Shown in pieces: positions 26,901 to 38,900 of a stretch of 64,000 bases of DNA. Both the position numbers and the translations under genes were made by a program. This DNA comes from Watersipora subatra (lineage: Eukaryota; Bryozoa; Gymnolaemata; Cheilostomatida; Watersiporidae): NCBI RefSeq assembly GCF_963576615.1, contig NC_088714.1, positions 620,001 through 684,000 on the forward strand. Direction: 5' to 3'. The notes below the pieces were generated by a model. That model ran no database searches and was not told the DNA's origin. It saw nothing but the letters and a program-made list of their open reading frames with translations. The stretch's first letter is position 1. Every line of letters starts with the position of its first letter.

Positions 26901-29900
26901 TGCATTTCAAGAGCACGGTTTGAATGCAGTTCTATAAGATCTTCTTTCAGCTCTACATCATCTGACATTTTATTCAAATCGAAGGCATATGGATTCATAA
27001 TCCATTCTTCAGAAGATTCCAGCTTCCCAACTCCAAAATATCTATCAAATGACGTCGATAACACTTTCAAATGAGCCAAAATTTCTCCACAAACAGTAGG
27101 GAGCCAAAATTTCTCCACAAACAGTAGGGAGCCACAATTTCTCCACAAACAGTAGGGAGCCACAATTTCTCCACAAACAGTAGGGAGCCACAATTTCTCC
27201 ACAAACAGTAGGGAGCCACAATTTCTCTACAAACAGTAGGGAGCCACACTTTCTCCACAAACAGTAGGGAGCCACAATTTCTCCACAAACAGTAGGGAGC
27301 CACAATTTCTCCACAAACAGTAGGGAGCCACAATTTCTCCACAAACAGTAGGGAGCCACAATTTCTCCACAAACAGTAGGGATCAAACTTGAAGATTCAT
27401 TGCCATCAACTATTTCTTCAAATGATGGAAAAGTTGAAACATTTCAATTTTTCACTCTCCGACACCACAGATTTAACTTATCAATGAATGCATTTAGCTT
27501 TTCATAGCAATTCAACATGTTTACATTTTTACCTTGAAATGATAAACTCAGATCATCCATACGGGTGAATATGTCACTCAAATACACTAAGAATTGGTTG
27601 AATTCTTGCGATTTCAACTCTTCAAGCAGATCACAGTAGCGGGCGTTCCTCCAGAAAGACTTTGATTCCTTCTCGCAGGTCGAAGAAACTCTTAGCTTTA
27701 ACGGAAAAAGACGAAGAAGCATCACGTTGCATATACTTGGGTCCCAAAATATTTTAATGTAATTGTCCGCGTGAGAAGAATTAGCCTTGACCCCAGCTAT
27801 TGTAATCGAACCTTACGAAAAAAGTTCTTAACAGGGGCGTCGTAACGCGTGGCCGCATCTGTAAAATAATCAGCGTGGGCTATAGCTATATCTATAGCTG
27901 GACGCACACACCAACACTTAGAAATATATATCTTTATATAGATCATATGATGAAATTTTGTATGTTTTGCAGTATCGCACTTAAACGCGGAAAAGTCGTT
28001 CAGCAAGGACTCAAAGAAGTAACATCTTGGGAATCCTTTTTCTGTTTGGTGACATGATGTTTTTATCCGATTAAGATCAATTCATCATCAATGTAGTGAA
28101 TGTACATATGAAAGAGAAATCAAAAATGAAAATACTATTAACTTAAGATTTCCGTGACGTTATCGACCTAAGTTTTTGAAAACTTTCTTAAGAGTTTCCT
28201 CAAAAGATATGATATCCTTTAAAGTGCAAAACAATTCATTAAACTAAGGAAATTTCTTAAAAGTTGCAGCCCTGCTTCTCGCACCCCTTGGAAGGATGTC
28301 TCGCACCCCCTGGGGGTGCGAGCACCCCCTGGGAGTGGTAGCACTTCTGGTTGGGAGCCAGAGTATTAGAGGAAGGGATGGGAAGATTACCATTGAGTGA
28401 TTGTGTGTTTATGGCAGGTTAGGCCATGCTCAATGCCTTGTGATTTAGTGAAGGTATGTTATGAACCTTATAACACACAGTATGTGTGAAATTACAATAT
28501 TTGGAAGTCCTGTTAGCGTAGACTCTATATGTATATCCATAGCGCAAATCTGTCTCACTAGTGGATGGGCTGGACCTGCCCTCTGTCCTTGTTGATTGTG
28601 TAATTTGGCTCGCTGCTAGACTCGGACCTTTGCTGACCGCTAAATACTTGACCTCCCGAATTCTGCTGACCATGAAGGAGAGCTACAGCACGCCCCTCGC
28701 CTTTGCTGAGTCCAGTGGTAGGCTGTTCACACTGTATCTTTTTGTGCATGCTTTAGTAGAGTTTGTTGCACTATATTCGTAAGTGACTTTTTCAGTCACT
28801 TCTGTTCACATACAGGCTAGTCCATAAAGGATACTCTAAGCAGGTCAAAGTTTTCTTTAGGTAGTGCAGTATGTAGGTCATGCTAGTCCATAGGCGATAC
28901 TCTAAGTAGGTCAAAGTATTCGTTAGGTAATACAGTATGTAGGTCATGGTATTCGATATGTGATACTCTAAGTAGGTCAAAGTATTCTATAGGTAATACA
29001 GTATGTAGGTCATGCTACTCCATAGGCGATACTCTAAGTAGGTCGAAGTGTTCTTTAGGTAATACGGTAGGTAGGTCATGCTACTCTGCAGGAAATGTTA
29101 TTTGTAGGTCGAACAGGGCTGACGTCTGATCTGATATCAAAGACGGTGTATGGAGATGTGATGCTGATGCCTGCCATACAATGTCTAGAAGAGATTTCAT
29201 TCCTCTATGGAGAGCAATTTATTCTTCTCCAATATATACCTGCTATCAAGCGTGTTGTAAGTTACCTCTCCTACACCAGGACATACCTTGTCACACTCTA
29301 CTCTCACCTGCTGCCATCTGCTGCTCATGATTCTTCCCAAAGTAGTTACTTTCTCATGATGCATGTTGTCTATGCTTAATGGAGTCTATGATACATTATC
29401 ATTCTTCCCCTTTGATGCTACGTGAGATGAGGTTATGTGAGATGGCGCTATAGGCTATATACAAGACTACAGGTTGTTGATTACGTGAGGTATCAGATTA
29501 CTTGTATCTGTAACTCACCAAGTGAGTCTATTATTTGCTGACTTGCCTCATTTCAACAGTTGCTTCTCCTCACATAGTTTTGCTTTTAGTTCTAGTTTTT
29601 TTCCCCTCCCATTCCCCTCCCCTCTTCCCACCCCTCCACTCCTTTCATTCCCCCTCCCCTCTTTCTATCCCTCCACTCATTCCATACACCCGTCCTCCAT
29701 ACATCGCTCCTTTTATAACCCCTCTTTCCATACACCCACTTCCATAACCCATCTTTTTATACACCCCTTTCATACACCCCTTTCATACACTCCTCTTTCT
29801 ATACACCCCTTCCATACACTTCTCCTTCCATATATCCCCCTTCCATACACCCTCCTTTTTATACACTCCTCTTTCCACATACCCCTTCTTCCATATAGCC

Positions 29901-32900
29901 CTCCTTCTATACATCACTATTATTATAACCCCACTTCACGACCCCTTCTTCATACACCACTCTTTTCATACACCCCCTTCCATACACCTTCCTTCGATAT
30001 ACCTCCATTCCCACCCCTTCCTCCAGTTTAAGAAATTGCAGACTCATCACTCTTCAGTTTTTCTTGTGACAATGTAAGATAACTTGTGTCATTGTTCCAT
30101 AGATGATAGTTACTTAGGTTTCTATAGACGATAGTTACTTATGTTTCATGCGAAAGGATGAATGTTGTCAGCATCAACCAACTTGATGTCAGTCTATTTA
30201 GTATTCGCTTCTATTAGCTTCTAAGCTGTGACATTAAACATTCCGAGTGTAAATTGAGAATGTCAGAGAAGAAAGACAATACTTACATGTAATTGTCCTC
30301 TCCTTGATCATATTTACCTCATCTAATGGTCTCTTTTCAGATTTCATCATGTGAAACTCATGAGCTCCAAGAATCTTCTCCAGCCAGCTTGCTATCTTGC
30401 TGCACTTTGCTGTTGCATCTCATACCTTGCATAACAGATAGCACCTTGCTTGACCTCCTAGAGGTATGCAGTTCCCATTCCTTGTTTCAGTTTTATTCTT
30501 ATTGTGGAGGTCAATTGCAATGATTGTTATGAAACAGTATTTCAATTTCTGTTGTACCCATTTACCTTAACGCTGAGTTTTACAATGTGAATGCTGTTTA
30601 GACTATTTGCATTAGCATTGGAGATACATGTAACCATGTTCTTGTACTTCTCAAGCACCTAGAGCAGGGTGAGGTTTACTTTGTGCTTTACTTAGATCAA
30701 GCTATGTATACTACACGAGTACTCGAATGTTGGTACATGTTGTCATCTTTGATTCTGGTTTGCTTTGATCAGTAATTTAATATCTTCTCTCCAATATCTT
30801 CAGTGTCGCGCTCTTCCATGTGAGGTTTGTAAATGTGCACTTGAAACTTGTTATAGATCCGGGTTATTGGAGAGATATTGCTTCCATTAATAACCATCGT
30901 ATCCTCTCCGTTCCACTGTTTCCCGTTGATCAACTCCTCATACGATGGCACTTCCTGTCGTAGGCTGCTCGCCTTCAGAATCCTTGACCTCATCATTCTC
31001 GTGAGTCAGCGGATTGGCTATGACCAGACGAGGCGTTTCCTTCGACGCACTTTGCTCGCATTCTTCAGGTCATTTGACATTGTACACTCGGAGACAGGCA
31101 CATGGTGTCGGTACAAGGAAGGTTGGTCGCTTCTTGTTTCCGCTATGCGTGACAAGTATGAGCGGGTTGCTAGGTTGAGCTCATGAATTGGTTACTGAAA
31201 ATAGAGTAGTCACCTGTACAGTGGAACCTCTACTTGGGAAAAACCTGACATGAAATTTTCAAATTATAAAAATTTGTAGAAATATTGCTTCGGCCTATGA
31301 AGATGTTTCTAGATTAGAAAGAATGAAAAGCGCTTCGTCTTTTGGCCTCTTTGTTTCATTTGATTGAAAAGTGAAACAAAAATAAAAAAAAGCAAAAGAA
31401 GAAAGAAGAAAAAAAATCGATTTCATTTTGTGTGTTTATTTTGAATTTACTCGGTATGTTTTGAATTTAGTGTGTGCCATAGATATAGTAAACCCTACTA
31501 TATCTATATCTATGGTGTTTACTATATCTATGGTGTGTGCTCATTTTCCTATATGTTGGTTTCTCTCAGCTGTCAACCATTAGCCCCCTCCTTGCGCTGT
31601 TGTATAATTTGGAGTTATCATATATAACATACTGAGTAGGACAACTTTAGTTTCTTGCAATACAATAGCGAAGTGTTTTCAGTTTGAGTTGATGCAATTA
31701 TATCTTTCTACTCGCGCTCTCAAAACTTTTATTCTGAACAAAAGCAAGACAACAATACAATATCCAACTCCTGACCACCTTCCTCCCACTCTCCGTGGCC
31801 CACGCCAAAACCAAGACAACAATACAATATCCAACTCCTGACCACCTTCCTCTCACTGTCCGTGGCCCACGCCAAAACCAAGACAACAATACAATATCCA
31901 ACTCCTGACTGCCTTCCTCTCACTCTCCGTGGCCCACGCCAAAACCAAGACAACAATACAATATCCAACTCCTGACTGCCTTCCTCCCACTCTCCGTGGC
32001 CCACGCCAAAACCAAGACAACAATACAATATCCAACTCCTGACTGCCTTCCTCCCACTCTCCGTGGCCCACGTCAAAACCAAGACAACAATACAATATCC
32101 AACTCCTGACCACCTTCCTCTCACTGTCCGTGGCCCACGCCAAAAGCAAGACAACAATACAATATCCAACTCCTGACTGCCTTCCTCCCACTCTCCGTGG
32201 CCCACGCCAAAACCAAGACAACAATACAATATCCAACTCCTGACTGCCTTCCTCCCACTCTCCGTGGCCCACGCCAAAACCAAGACAACAATACAATATC
32301 CAACTCCTGACTGCCTTCCTCCCACTCTCCGTGGCCCACGCCAAAAGCAAACAAACGTTCGTAATTTGTATTCGTTGTTTCTCTGTTATTTCTTCTTTCC
32401 AAATGTACTTTTTTATTTATTATGTAGTAATATAGTTCTAACAAGTAATTGTTACAGGTTTTGATTATTGCATGTATTTATAATTTCTAGAAATAAATAT
32501 TATGTCCAAGTTTTGTAGAAGCTTGGAACGGATTAGGGCATTTATATGGTAGAATTGGTTTCTACTTACAAAGTTTTCTACTTATGAAACAGCTTCGAGG
32601 TTCCAGTGTGCATACATGTAGTTCAGCCGTAGGTGGAGAGAAGATAACTCTTAGCATGTTATGTGCAGTGCTTACTACTGCGCAGTAAAATTTGGGGTGT
32701 GTTTATGACAGGTAAGAGTGGGCTTGATACAGGTCCTTCTAGCGAGTACATGGACATCAAACAGTCTGCTATTAACACTAATGAGTATTATATCGGGACT
32801 CCTGTATCCATCTACAGTCAGTCACCACAAGAGACCTCTAACTCACAAGGTACGCGTTCTCAAGTCTTTGTATTTGAAACTATCATATTTATTGATGCTA

Positions 32901-35900
32901 AAAGGCTATGTGGTTCACAGGTGGTTGATTATATCTTCAAGTTTTGTGGTCGACGGCTGTCAATTGAAGACTTATAATCAATTGACACAACCTAAATTGT
33001 AGGTCTTTCTGAGAGTGACATATCTAGGTCGAGTGTAGCGCTCGAGGTGATGGCAGAATTGGAGAAAGTTTTCACTCCCGAGTTGGCTCACAGGGCCTAT
33101 GTTCAGTGCTGCCAACTGGCTGGGGGGTTCTACATACAGAAACTAGCTAATGATGACCTCATCAGAAGACTGTGCACTGAACATGAGCTGCAGATGGAAA
33201 AGCATTACAAGCGGTGAGTGTAACCTTTGCTAGGGTCACTAGTAACCAGTCACTGGCTCTGAGAGTGGTAGTGAGTAGCCAGGGGACATGTTTGTCTTTT
33301 TAGAGGTAAATATACTAATAGTATAATCTATAAAGAGGGAAACCCTTCGAAGAGTTTTAATATAGACATATTATATAAATACATGTAGTAAATACATACA
33401 GACATACTGTATACATGTAGTACATAAATATAGATATACTATATATGTAGTATATAAATATAGACATACTGTACATATTTAGTACATAAATATAGACTTA
33501 CTATATACATGTAGTATATAAATATAGATATACTGTATACATGTAGTACATAATTATAGACAAACTCCATACATGTAGTACATAAGTATAGATATACTCT
33601 ATACATGTAGTACATAATTATAGATATAATGTATACATGTAGTATATAAATTTAGACATACTGTATATATGTAGTATATAAATATAGACATACTGTATAC
33701 ATATAGTAAATAAATGTAGATAGCATATGAATAGTACATAATATTGATAACTGAAATCACTATACATAGGCTGAGTAACACAGATTTCGACGTTGGTGAG
33801 CTGCCTGGAGGAACTGCCGATGATAAGCAAAAGAATGAAGAGAAAAGAAAATCTACTAATTGGTTTGTCCCAGGTGATTGACCTCATTACTATTGATCAA
33901 GAAGACAACTTCCTAAATATGTTTACCGTTTGCATTTACCGTAAAACCTGTATTTGAACGCCACCTTTATTTTAATTTCACCTCTATTTGAGCGCTAATA
34001 TGAGGGAAGGTTGAATGATGGAGTGCCACCCTTTAATTGAACGCCACCTCTATTTGAACGCCACTTCTATTTGACCGCCATTATTTAACATTTTTAATCT
34101 TTACGAGTCAATAATAGCATGTGATCAGTAAAAAAGTGTCCACAAAACCATACTAATAATGGCTCAATTACATCAACAACAGTTACATTTAATATTCGTT
34201 GTTTCTGTTCATATCGAAGTCCATTGCCAACTTCGAGTTTAGGTTTTTCCGTTAAAATCTTTGATTGCAACACTATAAAAATAATCACTAACTGTGTCAG
34301 GCTTATAGCAGTAGTTCCATGTTTAACGCGGTCTTGATACTTTGGACATATGTGAAAAATGTTTTAGCAATTACGATGCTTTGGATGACTTGTACTAGGC
34401 GCATCCGGCTAAAAGTTCATCGTTATTTTCGCAAAAAGTTTTCAGATAGCAATGCGTAAAAGTTTTGTTTTGCGAAAAATTGTTTGGATGCTGATATCGA
34501 CTAGTTCAGCAGTGCAGAAGAAGAGTTCAGGTCAGCAGACACTGGAAGGTATTGAACAGCCAGAAGATAATGAAATGGTTCCATACGAAAGCGGCAATCA
34601 GAACGCAAGTTGCCGAGCAAATGATGCAAATATTTTTGTTTCAAAAAGGTTAATTTTTGGCTCTGCATGTATTATAATTATGCTTTGTTTATGCCATTTG
34701 TTTTTTAATACATATTTTAGCATTTGATAATTATTATTATAAAACTTATAAAATTGCATATTTATAGCATATTTAATAGCATGATTGCGGTAATCTGAAC
34801 TCAGCTTACAATGGCTCGACGATTGTAACTCCTGTTCTATTGCACATAACAAACCAGTTTTGGCCGCAAACTGTAATCAACATATCAATTAATCTAATGA
34901 ACTTTTATGCAACATTGTTAAATATAATTATAAAATGAAAATATGCTTTCAAATTTAAAATAAAAAACTTTTAAGCTCCAACAAATTGCAAGGCAGACTA
35001 TAAGATTGTTGTAGGTTAATTGTACGCAATAGATATCAACTGGTAGATACATTATCAGCTTCTTCATGTATATTTATTTAAAGGTCCACTACAAGTTGGA
35101 GGTAAGTGAGCAAATTTCTTGCGTTCAAAGGGTTAATTTCGCACCACCTGAAGGAGAGTGCAAAATATGGGCGACATTCGATTCACCTGTAAAAGTTTAA
35201 ATTTACCTTCTCAACATTCTGACAAGGTATTTGAAAAATACAATGCCGCCCTTTAATTGAACTTCACCTCTAATAAAGCACCACTCGAAGAGAAGAATTG
35301 AAAAATAGAAAACCTTTGTGTTCAAATAAAGGTTGTACGGTAGTTAGCTTTTGTTTTTTGATAATGACGGCCAAGCAATTGAACAGTAGTTCAAATTCTG
35401 AGGTAGTACTATTAACAGCACTTTTGCTGGAGTTATTTTTTCTTTGATTGTAATAACACATTCTCATAAATGCCAAGATTTTGCCATGCATATCTTAACA
35501 TCCTGAGAGAAGAATGTAACTTTTGACAAATCTGTGTTCACAAGATTTGATTACTTGATATTTTTGAATTTGTTTATTGAGTTGATTATTGCTGATTGAT
35601 TAAAGCTTTAATTAAAACAGAAGAATGAATTAATGGAATTAATGGGTGCATTATAATAGTTTTGTTCAGTTGTAAGCTCTTGATCTATTCGGCTATGTCA
35701 TGATGGAATGATGATTTAAAAGAGTATGTACTTTCATGGGTTTAAGGCTAAATTGTCTCAGAGGCTTATGTATGGTTTCAGGTTCATGTATTCTCTATTT
35801 ATGTGAATTTATTTAAATGGTATAAAAGTATTTTGTTGGCTTTTTTGTAATTTACAAAGTTAACTCTCCTTTCTATAAATATGACCTTTCATTGCTTGGA

Positions 35901-38900
35901 TATGTTTTACTAAGTCTTGGTTTTATAAGCAAAAATACTCAATGTAACATGACTTCAACTTGTCATAGTTTAACAGCTTACTGACAATACTATCTCAATG
36001 TAACATGACTTCAACTAGTCATAGTTTGACAGCTTACTGACAATACTATCTCAATGTAACATGACTTCAACTTGTCATAGTCTGACAGCTTACTGACAAT
36101 ACTATCTCAATGTAACATGACTTCAACTTGTCATAGTTTGACAGCTTACTGACAATACTATCTCAATGTAACATGACATCAACTTGTCATAGTTTGACAG
36201 CTTACTGACAATACTATCTCAATGTAACATGACTTCAACTTGTCATAGTTTGACAGCTTACTGACAATACTATCTCAATGTAACATGACTTCAACTTGTC
36301 ATAGTTTAACAGCTTACTGACAATACTACCTCAATGTAACATGACTTCAACTTGTCATAGTTTAACAGCTTACTGACAATACTATCTCAATGTAACATGA
36401 CATCAACTTGTCATAGTTTGACAGCTTACTGACAATACTATCTCAATGTAACATGACATCAACTTGTCATAGTTTGACAGCTTACTGACAATACTATCTC
36501 AATGTAACATGACTTCAACTTGTCATAGTTTAACAACTTACTGACAATACTATCTCAATGTAACATGGCTTCAACTTGTCATAGTTTGACAGCTTACTGA
36601 CAATACTATCTCAATGTAACATGACTTCAACTTGTCATAGTTTGATAGCTTACTGACAATATTATCTCAATGTAACATGACTTCAACTTGTCATAGTTTG
36701 ACAGCTTACTGACAATACTATCTCAATGTAACATGACTTCAACTTGTCATAGTTTAACAGCTTACTGACAATACTACCTCAATGTAACATGACTTCAACT
36801 TGTCATAGTTTAACAGCTTACTGACAATACTACCTCAATGTAACATGACTTCAACTTGTCATAGTTTAACAGCTTACTGACAATACTATCTCAATGTAAC
36901 ATGACATCAACTTGTCATAGTTTGACAGCTTACTGACAATACTATCTCAATGTAACATGACATCAACTTGTCATAGTTTGACAGCTTACTGACAATACTA
37001 TCTCAATGTAACATGACTTCAACTTGTCATAGTTTAACAACTTACTGACAATACTATCTCAATGTAACATGACTTCAACTTGTCATAGTTTGACAGCTTA
37101 CTGACAATACTATCTCAATGTAACATGACTTCAACTTGTCATAGTTTGATAGCTTACTGGCAATATTATCTCAATGTAACATGACTTCAACTTGTCATAG
37201 TTTGACAGCTTACTGACAATACTATCTCAATGTAACATGACTTCAACTTGTCATAGTTTGACAGCTTACTGACAATACTACCTCAATGTAACATGACTTC
37301 AACTTGTCATAGTTTGACTGCTTACTGACAATATAGTCTGCTATCCGCCTTTCTGTTCATTTCACTTATCACTAATCAGCCCCTTACCTCTTTTTTCCTA
37401 TAGCCAGTGGAGATGAGTTAGTATCATATTCATCAGCCATTGTTCATTTCTGTAGTCTGTTTTACATCTTTGTAAATTTCTCCAAGGTTTATCGCTAAAG
37501 TGCAGTCACTTTAAAGTTTGTGTTGACGAAGCCCATTGTATGGCGAATCACATTTCGTCACTATTAGATATATATCGAGAGTTTCTTATACAGTTCCAGT
37601 GGGTCAGACGGAGTCGGACACTCAAGTGTCTGGGAGCCCGTACGACTCCGTAAGTGGTAACAAGTTAGTCTACATTCCGCCAGTCGCTGAGGAGGCGAGA
37701 CCTGTGGCGGATAGCGCAACTCTCTTGACTGACTCCTCATCAAAATATCGGGCTATATCAGCTGACAAGCTCATGAGGTGCGGCTAGTAGTAGCAATAAT
37801 AAAGTCAGAGATGTTAGTTTCCTAGCATTTACCCTCGTCGCTTATCATGCTTTCTTTAGAAGATTATATCAGGGACTACTTATCCTTTATTAAACAGGAA
37901 AATCTACTTTCTTTACCTCGCCATCTTCTTGCCTGCTTTCACTCCTACAGGCGCCTGCTTTTGATTGTCATGACATATATTCATTTGCACTATTGGTCTA
38001 CTTCAAATGGCTGCCCAACCATTCTCCTTATTTTTTCCAAATCTTCAATCATTTTCCATGACATGCTGAACAGGTCATCACTTGCTCAAACTAGAACTCT
38101 ATCATTGTTTATTATGATCTGTATCACGTCTGTAACATTCTGTAACATGTCTGTAACATCAATTGTATAGGAGTGAGATGGAGACAGATACCCTCCGGCA
38201 CCTGAAAGGTGATTGGATAGCATACTGGGAGCACGAACTGGGTCATGGTCACCACTCCAACAGACCTTTCAACTTCAAGCAGATTGCACTGCAGAGCTTC
38301 ATAGGTATGTGTTGACAGCTTTCCAGTTTTAGCATCCTCTGTCACACTGCACTGTTTACAACACATCTGACATTGGTAGAGTTCCTGCTTCTTCTATATC
38401 TATCTATATAAATCTCAAAGTTTGTGTGTGTCTGTGTGTACTTCCGTTTGTCCAGCTGTATCTATTAAAATCTTAGAATTAAAAGCTCGCCGCGTGCTGG
38501 ATTTGAACTCACGGAGACTGCAACCACAAGTTTCAAACCATGCATTTAAACACTGAGCTATACAGTCATTAGCATTCTATTGCTCTTACTATATACCAGT
38601 GCCGTATACCGTATGCTCACGCTAAATGTGTACTTTTGATTATTAAATAATATTACCTTTTGCATTTGTTGTTTTTTGAAGTTGTTGAAAAACTAATTTT
38701 TTGCTACCACAACCTATTTTTTTAATTTGTAAATGTGCTGTTTCAAGTTCAAATGTGCCGTTACCCTTCTATTTCCGGTTTTTCGTGAAGTTTTATTGCT
38801 GAATCGGTAAAGGCTACTTTCACGTGGACAATTGTATTATTTCGAATAGGAATAGCCTCTACATTCTCTTTCCGTTCGATCAGACAGAGTACCAGACAAA

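Larger units (their letters stand above)
26203..28363 (-). mobile_element. hAT transposon relic with 8-bp TSD
   Basis: It begins CAGTGGTTCCCAACC and ends with an inverted GGTTGGGAGCCAGAG. An exact 8-bp duplication TATTAGAG lies at 26195-26202 and 28364-28371. The ends, TSD length and coding relics all agree with the hAT superfamily. It sits in WDR81 intron 17 opposite to the host gene and contains a minisatellite at 27068-27380. Confidence 0.9.

Noticed and set aside
27045..27386. Three overlapping minus-strand ORFs with repeated [11 protein letters not shown]
   Set aside because: Translation of the 28-bp satellite inside a dead hAT element.
29091..29107. Exon 19 starting at the CTGCAG before GAAATG
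   Set aside because: Phase would not match exon 18; starting at TTTGTAG|GTCGAAC restores the frame.
29522..30031. 169-codon Pro/Ser/His-rich ORF
   Set aside because: Low-complexity C/T tract in an intron.
31698..32444. Long minus-strand ORFs up to 198 codons
   Set aside because: They read through a 67-bp minisatellite whose length is not a multiple of 3, so all frames look open.
37406..37488. Possible WDR81 exon after a CTATAG acceptor
   Set aside because: Exon 24 joins exon 25 (37594) in phase; adding this segment would bring unrelated hydrophobic sequence and no clean donor.
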